DNA of 52,945 nt from Streptomyces griseorubiginosus. Lineage in GTDB: Bacteria > Actinomycetota > Actinomycetes > Streptomycetales > Streptomycetaceae. The notes under the pieces are model-generated. The model saw only the letters and a program-made list of their open reading frames with translations, searched no databases and was not told the origin of the DNA. A program made the position numbers and the translations under genes. Where the stretch lies: positions 1-52,945 of the forward strand of contig NZ_WVUG01000022.1 of NCBI RefSeq assembly GCF_017614965.1, in the 5' to 3' direction. This document shows positions 9,122-16,322 of this stretch, piece after piece; position 1 is the first letter of the stretch; the number at the start of each line of letters is the position of its first letter.

Positions 9122-10177
9122 ATGGTCGACACCATGGCTCTGCTGCACCCCTTCAGCCGCACGGCCCGGACCTCCCGGACCGCGCCGCGCCCCGCCGCTT
9201 CCGCGCCCCCCGCGGACGCCTCCGGCCTGCCCGCCGACGACGAGGTACTGCTCGACGCGCCCGACGACCACCTCGGCGCCACGCTGGTCGCGGCCGCCCG
9301 GGGCGAGTACGGGCCCGCGTCCGAGCTGCTGGCCGGCACGCGCGTGCGTGCCGAGTGGGAGTACCGCGACCGGTACACGAGACGGCTGACGGCGTTCGCG
9401 CGCTCGCGCGGCGAGTGGCTGGAGCGCTGGTACGCCGAGACCCCCGAGGACCCGGACGTGCTGCTGCTGCGGGCCCAGCTCGCGGTGGACCACGCCTGGG
9501 TGTCGCCGGCCCGCGCGGAGCTGCTGCGGGACGTGAGCCCGCTGATCACGGCCGCCGCGCGGGGCGACGACCGCGACCCGGTGCCGTGGCGGATCGCGCT
9601 GGACCACGCGCGCGGGACCGGCGCCGGGCACAAGTACTTCTCCGAGCTGTGGGAGGCGGCCCTGCGCCGCGCCCCGCTGCACTACGGCTGCCACGCGGCC
9701 GCCCTGCGCTATCTCGCCGCCTCCTGGCGCCACTCCCACCAGGAGTGCTTCGACTTCGCCGACCGGGCCGCGCAGGACGCCCCGCCGGACTCCCTGATCC
9801 AGGCGCTGCCCTCGCGGGCGGCCTTCGGCTACCTGACCGACGGCTGCGCGGTGGAGGTGCCGCGCGAGCGGCTCGACGCGGCCGCGGACCGGGCGATCGC
9901 GCTGTCGGCCCGCTTCCCGGCGGCGGACCCGTGGCCGTCGGAGATCCGCAACAAGCTCACCTACGTCCTCGTACGCCTGGAACGCTGGCAGGAGGCGCTG
10001 GACCAGCTGCGGCTGATCGGTCCGTACGCCACCTCCTTCCCCTGGACTCATCTGTCCGAGGACCCGCTGGCGCTGTTCCTGAAGATGCGCGCCGAGGTCC
10101 GCGCGCGGGTGGCCCAGCAGGGGGCGGGAGGTCCGCGGACCGAGCGGGTCGAACGCACACACTCCCGCGACCACTAG
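9122..10177 (+). CDS. Conserved hypothetical protein, helical-repeat-like
   Basis: A soluble protein of about 351 residues, rich in Trp, Arg and Ala, built mainly of helices; stretches such as PDVLLLRAQLAVDHAW, LYGCHAAALRYLAASW-like segments and LRLERWQEALDQL suggest TPR-like helical pairs. No catalytic motif is visible and I do not recognise the family by name. The start is uncertain: ATG at 9122 is chosen, with ATG 9134 and GTG 9104 as alternatives; none has a strong ribosome site. It ends 11 bp before the Lon-domain gene, so the two may share a transcript. Confidence 0.75.
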   Translation: MVDTMALLHPFSRTARTSRTAPRPAASAPPADASGLPADDEVLLDAPDDHLGATLVAAARGEYGPASELLAGTRVRAEWEYRDRYTRRLTAFARSRGEWLERWYAETPEDPDVLLLRAQLAVDHAWVSPARAELLRDVSPLITAAARGDDRDPVPWRIALDHARGTGAGHKYFSELWEAALRRAPLHYGCHAAALRYLAASWRHSHQECFDFADRAAQDAPPDSLIQALPSRAAFGYLTDGCAVEVPRERLDAAADRAIALSARFPAADPWPSEIRNKLTYVLVRLERWQEALDQLRLIGPYATSFPWTHLSEDPLALFLKMRAEVRARVAQQGAGGPRTERVERTHSRDH

Positions 10178-10188
10178 GCTTCTGCGTC

Positions 10189-10929
10189 GTGACCACCGTC
10201 CGTCTTCCGCTCTTCCCGCTGAACTCGGTGCTTTTCCCGGGCCTCGTCCTGCCGCTCAACGTGTTCGAGGAGCGGTATCGCGCCATGATGCGCGATCTGC
10301 TCAAGACACCCGAGGAGGAGCCGCGCCGGTTCGCCGTCGTGGCGATCCGCGACGGCCACGAGGTCGCGCCGAGCGCGCCCGGCATGCCGGATCCCACGGC
10401 CGTGCCCGAGCGCGGCCCCGCGGCGGGCTTCGGCCCCGACCCGGCGAAGTCCTTCCACGCGGTGGGCTGCATCGCCGACGCGGCGACGATCCGGGAGCGG
10501 GCGGACGGCACGTTCGAGGTGCTGGCGACCGGGACCAACCGGGTGCGGCTGCTCTCCGTCGACACCTCCGGCCCGTTCCTGACCGCGGAGCTGGAGGAGC
10601 TCGCGGAGGAGCAGGGCGACGAGGCCGGCGCGATCGCCGAAGGGGTGCTGCGGGCGTTCCGCCAGTACCAGAAGCGGCTGGCGGGCGCGCGGGAGCGCTC
10701 GCTGTCGACGGGCGCCGAGCTGCCCGACGAGCCGTCGGTCGTCTCCTACCTGGTCGCGGCCGCGATGATGCTGGACACCCCGACCAAGCAACGGCTGCTG
10801 CAGGCGCCGGACACCGCGTCCCGGCTGCGCGACGAACTGAAACTCCTTCGCACCGAGACGGCGATCATCCGTAGCCTGCCGTCACTGCCGGCGTCGGAGC
10901 TGACGCGCGGGCAGACCAGCCTCAACTGA
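10189..10929 (+). CDS. Lon N-terminal (substrate-binding) domain protein
   Basis: A 246-residue stand-alone LON N-domain protein: it starts TTVRLPLFPLNSVLFPGLVLPLNVFEERYR, the hallmark of the PUA-like Lon N-terminal fold, and has no AAA+ or protease domain. In full-length Lon this domain helps choose substrates; the role of the free-standing form in actinobacteria is not established. GTG start at 10189, directly after the preceding gene; the YbaK-type gene follows 19 bp later, suggesting one operon. Confidence 0.92.
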   Translation: MTTVRLPLFPLNSVLFPGLVLPLNVFEERYRAMMRDLLKTPEEEPRRFAVVAIRDGHEVAPSAPGMPDPTAVPERGPAAGFGPDPAKSFHAVGCIADAATIRERADGTFEVLATGTNRVRLLSVDTSGPFLTAELEELAEEQGDEAGAIAEGVLRAFRQYQKRLAGARERSLSTGAELPDEPSVVSYLVAAAMMLDTPTKQRLLQAPDTASRLRDELKLLRTETAIIRSLPSLPASELTRGQTSLN

Positions 10930-10948
10930 CGACACAGCGAAGGCCGCG

Positions 10949-11452
10949 ATGGCGAAGAAGTCCAAGAAATCCCCGGCGCAGGGCGGCACTCCGGCGACCG
11001 TGGCGCTGACCTCGGCCGGGGTGCCGTACACGATCCACGCCTACGACCACGACCCCGCCCACCCCTCCTACGGCGAGGAGGCGGCCGAGGCGATGGGCGT
11101 CTCACCGGACCGCGTCTTCAAGACACTGGTGGCGGACGTCGACGGCGCCCTGACGGTCGCCGTCGTCCCGGTGGCGGGATCCCTGGACCTGAAGGCCCTC
11201 GCCTCGGCGGTGGGCGGCAAACGGGCGGCGATGGCGGACCCGGCCCTCGCCGAGCGCACCACGGGCTACGTCCGGGGCGGCATCTCACCCCTGGGCCAGC
11301 GCAAGCGGCTCCCCACGGTCCTGGACGCCTCGGCCTCCGCGCACGCCACGATCTGCGTCTCCGCGGGCCGCAGGGGCCTGGAGGTGGAGCTGTCCCCCGA
11401 GGACCTGGCGAAGCTCACGGATGCGGTGGTGGCCCCCATCGGGCGTGCGTGA
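10949..11452 (+). CDS. ybaK: YbaK/EbsC-type aminoacyl-tRNA deacylase
   Basis: A 167-residue protein of the YbaK/INS family, which clears mischarged Cys-tRNA(Pro). Family features are the VFKTLVADVDG strand with its lysine, the AVVPVAGSLDLKALASAVGGKRAAMADP core and the GYVRGGISPLGQRKRLPTVLD loop. It begins with a basic tail MAKKSKKSP. It follows the Lon-domain gene closely and precedes the bL37-like gene by 41 bp, so the three probably form one transcript. Confidence 0.93.
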   Translation: MAKKSKKSPAQGGTPATVALTSAGVPYTIHAYDHDPAHPSYGEEAAEAMGVSPDRVFKTLVADVDGALTVAVVPVAGSLDLKALASAVGGKRAAMADPALAERTTGYVRGGISPLGQRKRLPTVLDASASAHATICVSAGRRGLEVELSPEDLAKLTDAVVAPIGRA

Positions 11453-11493
11453 CCCCTCGACGGCCCCGGCTGGTTCGGTTAAGAACGAGGGAC

Positions 11494-11568
11494 ATGTCGA
11501 AGAAAACGCGGAAACGCAAATGGCGCACCAAGAAGGGCCACTCGAACCACGGCCACCGTCCGGCATGA
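11494..11568 (+). CDS. 24-residue basic protein, probable ribosomal protein bL37
   Basis: The reading frame encodes MSKKTRKRKWRTKKGHSNHG followed by HRPA and a stop: 24 residues, about half of them Lys, Arg or His. A GAGG ribosome site lies 5-8 bp before the ATG. Mycobacterial bL37, a 24-residue large-subunit protein, has the same length, a basic N-terminus and the C-terminal N-H-G-x-R-P motif, so I call this bL37 by motif and size. Its last eight codons fall in a 224-bp tandem duplication, and a second copy of this tail lies at 11769-11792. Confidence 0.75.
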   Translation: MSKKTRKRKWRTKKGHSNHGHRPA

Positions 11569-11602
11569 CCCCCAGGCCCGTCGCCAAAGCCCCGCGGCCC
11601 GT

Positions 11603-11635
11603 CCGAAGCGCCGGTCCCGCGACCCAGGGCTTCGG
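11603..11635. terminator. Terminator-like hairpin, copy 1
   Basis: CCGAAGC (11603-11609) pairs with GCTTCGG (11629-11635), with an inner GGTC/GACC stem. It lies between the 3' ends of convergent genes and could end transcription in both directions. The tandem duplication gives a second copy at 11827-11859. Confidence 0.55.
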
Positions 11636-11644
11636 CCACGGGCC

Positions 11645-11761
11645 CTACCGCAGCGGGGCCCCGTACGGATCCGTCTGCGCGGGGCTCTGCTGGTACGGCT
11701 CCGGGTCACGCGGGCCGAACAGCGCGGTCAGCCCGAGGTGCACCACCAGCGCGGCCAGCGA
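11645..11761 (-). pseudogene. Duplicated 3' fragment of the DUF2567-like gene
   Basis: This encodes the last 38 or so codons (SLAALVVHLGLTALFGPRDP to YGAPLR and TAG) of the neighbouring membrane protein gene. The codon before the fragment reads TGA where the intact gene has TGG, so it cannot be reached in frame. The two differences within the coding part are both silent (Ala GCC versus GCT, and Ala GCC versus GCG). It is a by-product of the 224-bp duplication. Confidence 0.85.
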
Positions 11762-11768
11762 TCAGGCC

Positions 11769-11792
11769 AACCACGGCCACCGTCCGGCATGA
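11769..11792 (+). pseudogene. Duplicated tail of the bL37-like gene
   Basis: The last codons of the 24-residue gene (NHGHRPA, stop) are repeated here without a start codon or ribosome site, at the beginning of copy 2 of the tandem duplication. The preceding codon is Ala rather than Ser. Confidence 0.8.
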
Positions 11793-11826
11793 CCCCCAGG
11801 CCCGTCGCCAAAGCCCCGCGGCCCGT

Positions 11827-11859
11827 CCGAAGCGCCGGTCCCGCGACCCAGGGCTTCGG
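11827..11859. terminator. Terminator-like hairpin, copy 2
   Basis: Second copy of the CCGAAGC/GCTTCGG hairpin, 10 bp beyond the stop codon of the intact DUF2567-like gene on the minus strand. Confidence 0.55.
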
Positions 11860-11868
11860 CCACGGGCC

Positions 11869-12588
11869 CTACCGCAGCGGCGCCCCGTACGGATCCGTCT
11901 GCGCGGGGCTCTGCTGGTACGGCTCCGGGTCACGCGGGCCGAACAGCGCGGTCAGCCCGAGGTGCACCACCAGCGCAGCCAGCGACCACGCCAGCAGCGC
12001 CCCCTTCGCGCCCAGCTTCAGGGGTGCCGAGAAGGTGACGCCGTTGCCGGCCCGCTTGGCGTGCGCGATCACGTCCTGCGCGGGCCCGAGCCACACGCCG
12101 AGCCGCCAGGCCAGCAGGGATCCCAGCAGCCCGCCGACGCCGAGCGCCACCACCAGGGGGATCCCGCCGCGCCGGCGCACCAGGAACACCACGAGCGCGC
12201 TCACCACTCCGAAGGCCAGCGCGAGCAGCGTGAACGTGCCGTCCACGCCTATCGCCTGCTCCCCCTCGCTGTCGGCGAGGTAGACGATCCAGCGCTTGTT
12301 CACCAGGTCCCCGACGAGCGGCACGTGCGGGGCGAGCCACCACCACAGCACGCCGAGCAGGACCCCTCCGAGCGCCACCGCGACCGTGATCAGGGCGGCC
12401 TCGCGCACTTCGGTCTTCATCCCGGGCCCGTCCTGTCCGTACGTGCCGTCCCACAGGTGATCATGGCCCGAGGGCACCGCAGGTCCCCCGGCGGGCAGCT
12501 GCCAGGCCTGCTGCGGTGCGGGCGAACCCTGGGAAGACTGCGAGGACTGTTCATGGGGCGGCGGAGGCGGAGTCAACGGTGCGGTCAC
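11869..12588 (-). CDS. DUF2567-like membrane protein
   Basis: A 239-residue membrane protein. A proline/glutamine-rich cytoplasmic start (TAPLTPPPPPH...) of about 55 residues is followed by four helices: around 63-84 (ALITVAVALGGVLLGVLWWW), 115-137, 142-165 and 198-217. The segment between helices 1 and 2 carries WIVYLADSEGEQAIGVDGTF. This resembles the actinobacterial DUF2567 family, whose function is unknown. GTG start at 12588 has a GGCAGG very close upstream. The 3' end is copied in the tandem duplication. Confidence 0.85.
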   Translation of the reverse strand: MTAPLTPPPPPHEQSSQSSQGSPAPQQAWQLPAGGPAVPSGHDHLWDGTYGQDGPGMKTEVREAALITVAVALGGVLLGVLWWWLAPHVPLVGDLVNKRWIVYLADSEGEQAIGVDGTFTLLALAFGVVSALVVFLVRRRGGIPLVVALGVGGLLGSLLAWRLGVWLGPAQDVIAHAKRAGNGVTFSAPLKLGAKGALLAWSLAALVVHLGLTALFGPRDPEPYQQSPAQTDPYGAPLR

Positions 12589-12622
12589 CCTGCCATCGTG
12601 CCAGGCCCGCCTGTGCGGCGCG

Positions 12623-13441
12623 TCACCGGACGGCCGCCCGACGGTAGGCCCAGGTGGCCACGGCCAGCGAGACGACCCCGACCCCGGCGCACACGGCGAG
12701 GTCACCGGCCACGAACGCCCAGTCGGGATCCCCTCCGAACGTCCGCGCGAACGCCTCGACACCGTAGGTGGACGGCAACAGATCCCGCGCCAGCCGCACG
12801 ATCTCCGGCATCCGGTCGGCGGGCAGCACACCCAGAAGCAGCGCGGCGGACATCCCCAACTGCCCCAGCAGCGTGGCGAGTTCCGGCCGAGGCGCGAGCA
12901 GCCCGAGGGCCGCCCCGAGCCCGGACAGGGCCGCCCCCGCCAGCGGGATCACCGCGGCCAGCACCCACAGATGCGCCAGCGGCAGCCCGAACAGCACGCA
13001 CCCGAACACCGCGGTCACCACGGTCCCCGGCACGGTGAAGGAGGCGTACGCCCCCGCCGCCCCCAGCACCACGGCGGCCGGCGGCACCGGCAGCGTCGCG
13101 TAGTGGTCGAGTCCGCCGCTGGCCCGCAGCTGCCCGAAGTACTGCGCGAGCAGGTTCAGCGCCACGAAGGCCACGACGAGCACCGAAGAGCCGGCGACCA
13201 CCGACTCGGCCTCGCCGCCGCCGTCCACGACCCCCCGCATCAGGACCATGATCCCGATCGACTGGAAGGTCGCCACGAACAGCAGCGGGATCCGGGCGAC
13301 CCGAGCGCGGGAGAGCTGAGCCCGGTACACGGCGACCAGCGCCGGCCACATCCGCGCCCGCGGCCCGAGCTCGGCCGCGCGACGCTCGCCCCCCTCCGCG
13401 CCCAGGGCGCCGGGCAGGACATCGGCGGGTACGACACTCAC
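12623..13441 (-). CDS. ABC transporter permease (ABC-2 type)
   Basis: About 272 residues with six membrane helices and a cytoplasmic N-terminus; it looks like an ABC-2 type exporter permease (helices at LLFVATFQSIGIMVLM, VVAFVALNLLAQYFG, AVVLGAAGAYASFTVPGTVV and so on, with the conserved late segment MPEIVRLARDLLPSTYGVEAF). The GTG at 13441 (VSVVPADVL) has GGGGAG 10 bp upstream; an in-frame ATG at 13498 without a ribosome site would add 19 residues. Directly follows its ATPase. Substrate unknown. Confidence 0.9.
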   Translation of the reverse strand: MSVVPADVLPGALGAEGGERRAAELGPRARMWPALVAVYRAQLSRARVARIPLLFVATFQSIGIMVLMRGVVDGGGEAESVVAGSSVLVVAFVALNLLAQYFGQLRASGGLDHYATLPVPPAAVVLGAAGAYASFTVPGTVVTAVFGCVLFGLPLAHLWVLAAVIPLAGAALSGLGAALGLLAPRPELATLLGQLGMSAALLLGVLPADRMPEIVRLARDLLPSTYGVEAFARTFGGDPDWAFVAGDLAVCAGVGVVSLAVATWAYRRAAVR

Positions 13442-13532
13442 GTCGCGCTGCTCCCCTTCTCGCTCGGGCTCACTGGGGCAGTCTCCCGAAGGGTCCATAC
13501 GGACGCCACGGTCCGCGCACTCACCAGGTCGC

Positions 13533-14552
13533 TCATGCCTTCACCAACCCCTGCTGTGCGGCGCCCCCCAGCGCCAGGTACACATCCTCCAGGCTGGGCG
13601 TGGCCAGCGTGAAGTCGTCGAGCGCGGCGAAGGCGCTGCCGCCGGTGACGGTGGCCACGACCGCCCGCGCCTCCTCCGGCGCGAGCCGCAGCGTCCAGCG
13701 GCGCCCGGCCTCCACGGCCCGCTCCCGCAGTGCGGTGACCTCGGGGACGTGCAGCGGCGCGTTCTCACGCCACACCAGTTCGACCCGGACCTCCCCGGCG
13801 ACCTGCTCCTTGAGCCCGGCCGGGGTGTCACAGGCGATCACCCTGCCCTGGTCGAGGACGGCGACCCGGTCGAGGACGGTCTCGGCCTCGATGACGTTGT
13901 GGGTGACGAGCAGCACGGTCGTGCCGCGCTCGGCCCGCCGCCGGTCCACGGCCGCCCACACCGCCCGCCGCGCCACCGGGTCCATCCCGGTGGTCGGCTC
14001 GTCGAGCACGAGCAGCGGCCGCTCCCCGACCAGCGCGGCGGCGAAGCACGCCAGCCGCCGCTGCCCTCCGGACAGCTTCTTCAACGGCCGCCCGGCGATG
14101 GCGGTGAGCCCCAGTTCCTCGAGTACGGCGTCCTTCTCGTCCCGCGCCTGCCGCCCCTCCAGGCCGCGCAGCCGTCCGGTCGTCTCGGCGGCCAGCGACA
14201 CGGTGAGCTCGTCGAGCGCGCTGGACTCCTGGCCGAGGTAGGCGAGGATCCGCGCGGCCCGCTCCGGATGCCGCACGATGTCGTGCCCGAGGATCTCCAC
14301 GCGCCCCGCGTCGGGCCGCATCAGCCCGGTCAGCTGGCGGACCAGGGTGGACTTGCCGGCCCCGTTCGGCCCGAGCAGCCCGAAGATCTCACCGCGGCGG
14401 ATGTCCAGCCGTACGTCGTCCGTGGCCCGCACCGCCGGCGTGCCCGGCGCCCCGCGCCGCCCGCGCACCGCCGGATAGGTCTTGGTCAGCCCGCGCACCG
14501 CGCACACGACATCCCCACCGTGCCGAAGTGCCTGTGCCGCGCGCGTACTCAC
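13533..14552 (-). CDS. ABC transporter ATP-binding protein
   Basis: About 339 residues. Walker A is GPNGAGKS, the signature is LSGGQRR, Walker B is LLVLDEPTTGMDP and the switch histidine is in LLVTHN. A C-terminal region of about 100 residues, ending LEDVYLALGG, is typical of the DrrA/CcmA-like exporter ATPases. It pairs with the downstream ABC-2 permease. The GTG at 14552 (VSTRAAQALRHGG) is my choice; an in-frame ATG at 14615 would add 21 residues. Streptomyces uses such pairs for drug or lipid export, but the substrate cannot be told here. Confidence 0.92.
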   Translation of the reverse strand: MSTRAAQALRHGGDVVCAVRGLTKTYPAVRGRRGAPGTPAVRATDDVRLDIRRGEIFGLLGPNGAGKSTLVRQLTGLMRPDAGRVEILGHDIVRHPERAARILAYLGQESSALDELTVSLAAETTGRLRGLEGRQARDEKDAVLEELGLTAIAGRPLKKLSGGQRRLACFAAALVGERPLLVLDEPTTGMDPVARRAVWAAVDRRRAERGTTVLLVTHNVIEAETVLDRVAVLDQGRVIACDTPAGLKEQVAGEVRVELVWRENAPLHVPEVTALRERAVEAGRRWTLRLAPEEARAVVATVTGGSAFAALDDFTLATPSLEDVYLALGGAAQQGLVKA

Positions 14553-14629
14553 AAAGGACGAGGGTACGGGGTCGCCGCCGTCCGCCCGCTCTCGGGTTGG
14601 TCCAGGACGGCACATCCACCGGTAAAGAA

Positions 14630-15835
14630 CTACTCACCCGCGGGTGCGTGCTCGGCGGCCGTCCGGACGTCGATCTCCCGCCAGAACCCCGCCCGGATGG
14701 CGTAACGGTCATGCTCGTCGATCTGGTCGTCCTTGTGCGCCAGCAGCCCGAAGCGGGCCGCGTAGCGCAGCAGCTCGCCGTCGATGCGGTGCGGGACGCG
14801 CGGGTACATGGCGGACAGCTTCTGCAGATGGCTCTGATCCCCGAGCCGCTCCATCCACCGCCGCGCGAACACCTGTCCGACCTCGAACGGATCCCCGCCG
14901 ACCGTGGTGATGTCCTCCTCCCGGTCGGCCCAGCGCTGCTCGGCCGTCGTCAGCTGCGCCAGCGTCGGCATCGAGGCCACCTCGGGCGGCTCGGCGGCCG
15001 GCCGGTCCACCCAGCCCTTGTCGGAGGACCAGCGCAGCGTCGCGCTCGCGGGCTGCGGGGCCGGCTGCACCCCGGGCGCGCGCAGCGCGGCGAGGTCCTT
15101 CGGCGTGGGCACGCCCTTGGGCGCGGGAACCCGCTCCTGCCTGCCGTTCTCCACGGCGGCGGCCGGGGCGTGCTCGGTCTCCTCGGCGGACCGCTCGGCC
15201 GCACCGAGCGCGGACTCCGGCAGCGGCGCGGAGAGGATCGCTGCGATCTCGGGCCGGGGCGCGGGCTGCGGCGCGCAGACCCCGCCGAGGTCCTTGGCCC
15301 GTACGGCCTTGGTGATCCAGGTCCGGTCCAGCACCCGCCGCTCGTCGGCCTCGGCGACCAGGTCCTCGGACTGGTTGTAGTCCCCGTCGGCCGCCTGCAC
15401 CGCCCACAGGTGCACGGCCACCCCGTGCTCCTTGGCGGCCATCATGCCCGGCAGCAGATCGCCGTCGCCGGTGACCAGGACGATGTCGGAGCAGGCGCGG
15501 TTGCGGGCCAGTTCGGTGAGCTCCGCGTGCATGGCCGCGTCCACGCCCTTCTGGGCCCAGCGCCCGTCGCTGCGGGTCAGCGCGCCGAGCCGGACGGTGA
15601 CGCGGGGCATCACCCGCAGCCGGCGGTGTTCGGGCTGGGGCACACGGTCCGGGGCGCCGTCGAACCAGTAGATGCGCAGCAGGGGCCGCTCGGTGTCGGA
15701 CTCGGCGCGCTCACGCAGCCCCTGGATGAGGGCGGTGTGGTCGACGGTGATGCGGGAGCGGGAGGGCTCCCCGGCAAGGAGACTGGCGGCGGCCCCCAGC
15801 AGATACCCGGCGTCCACCAGGACGATGCAGCGGTC
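14630..15835 (-). CDS. NYN-domain (PIN-like nuclease) protein
   Basis: About 401 residues. The N-terminal 170 residues form a NYN domain of the PIN-like nuclease fold: Asp in [15 protein letters not shown], Asp in [11 protein letters not shown], and [14 protein letters not shown], the expected acidic metal-binding residues. A low-complexity Pro/Ala linker follows (about 190-270), then a C-terminal helical domain ([18 protein letters not shown] ... [15 protein letters not shown]) like those fused to NYN domains elsewhere. RNase activity is likely from the fold but unproven. The GTG at 15835 has GAGG about 8 bp upstream; GTG 15847 is an alternative. Confidence 0.9.
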   Translation of the reverse strand, partial: DRCIVLVDAGYLLGAAASLLAGEPSRSRITVDHTALIQGLRERAESDTERPLLRIYWFDGAPDRVPQPEHRRLRVMPRVTVRLGALTRSDGRWAQKGVDAAMHAELTELARNRACSDIVLVTGDGDLLPGMMAAKEHGVAVHLWAVQAADGDYNQSEDLVAEADERRVLDRTWITKAVRAKDLGGVCAPQPAPRPEIAAILSAPLPESALGAAERSAEETEHAPAAAVENGRQERVPAPKGVPTPKDLAALRAPGVQPAPQPASATLRWSSDKGWVDRPAAEPPEVASMPTLAQLTTAEQRWADREEDITTVGGDPFEVGQVFARRWMERLGDQSHLQKLSAMYPRVPHRIDGELLRYAARFGLLAHKDDQIDEHDRYAIRAGFWREIDVRTAAEHAPAGE

Positions 15836-15940
15836 CACGCGATCCACCCTCTTTCCGGGAGGTTTGCTTCGGGCTTCCTTCGAGTCTGCCCGACTACGCA
15901 GGGGTTAACGGCCCGAACTCGATCTTCGGCGTGGCGTTTC

Positions 15941-15965
15941 GGAGTGCGTGGCGGGTCCGCACTCC
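15941..15965. other. Hairpin in the NYN gene upstream region
   Basis: GGAGTGCG (15941-15948) and CGCACTCC (15958-15965) form an 8-bp stem with a 9-nt loop in the 239-bp divergent gap between the NYN gene and a small plus-strand gene. It could be an operator or a leader structure; nothing else marks it. Confidence 0.35.
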
Positions 15966-16074
15966 CCGACAAGCCATGTCACAGACGGTAATTATCCGAC
16001 ATGCGCTTGTTGTCAGCCTATGTGAATCTGGTCCCGGCCCTGGCCCCTAGATCACCCACAGGAGGCAGATCACC

Positions 16075-16239
16075 ATGGCCAAGAACAAGAAGCAGAACCG
16101 TAAGCAGCCGCAGTCCGAGCGCGGTCGGCAGCAGGCCGAGCAGATCCCCATGGAGTCGCCGGCCGAGCAGCACGTCCCGACGGTCACCCCGGGCGACATG
16201 GCCCGCAAGGGGCGGCAGAAGAGCTTCGGTCACAACTGA
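16075..16239 (+). CDS. 54-residue basic hypothetical protein
   Basis: A small, lysine/glutamine-rich protein starting MAKNKKQNRKQPQSERGR and ending ARKGRQKSFGHN. A perfect GGAGG lies 9 bp before the ATG (16061-16065), and a strong terminator hairpin follows the stop, so it is a complete small transcription unit. No membrane segment or known domain; it looks disordered and nucleic-acid-binding by charge. I believe similar proteins are widespread in Streptomyces, function unknown. Confidence 0.8.
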   Translation: MAKNKKQNRKQPQSERGRQQAEQIPMESPAEQHVPTVTPGDMARKGRQKSFGHN

Positions 16240-16275
16240 CGCTGTGTAACGGGTTGTTGAGACCCAGGCACCACC

Positions 16276-16305
16276 GAGGGGCGCACCCGTGAAGGGGCGC
16301 CCCTC
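16276..16305. terminator. Bidirectional terminator after small basic gene and dnaE
   Basis: GAGGGGCGC (16276-16284) and its inverse GCGCCCCTC (16297-16305) form a perfect 9-bp stem between the convergent 54-residue gene and dnaE. Confidence 0.75.
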
Positions 16306-16322
16306 GCGCGTGGACGCCGTGC

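Larger units (their letters stand above)
11545..11985. repeat. Tandem direct duplication, 224-bp period
   Basis: Positions 11545-11761 repeat at 11769-11985 with an offset of 224 bp. Differences I found are 11657 (g) versus 11881 (c) and 11753 (g) versus 11977 (a), with 11762 and 11765 differing at the right-hand junction. Each copy holds the 3' end of the bL37-like gene, the intergenic terminator hairpin and the 3' end of the convergent DUF2567-like gene. Both parent genes stay intact because the outer halves are unaltered. Confidence 0.95.

Noticed and set aside
9119..10174. Minus-strand frame opposite the hypothetical gene at 9122-10177
   Set aside because: Its translation is Arg/Gly/Val-rich low-complexity typical of shadows; codon bias favours the plus strand.
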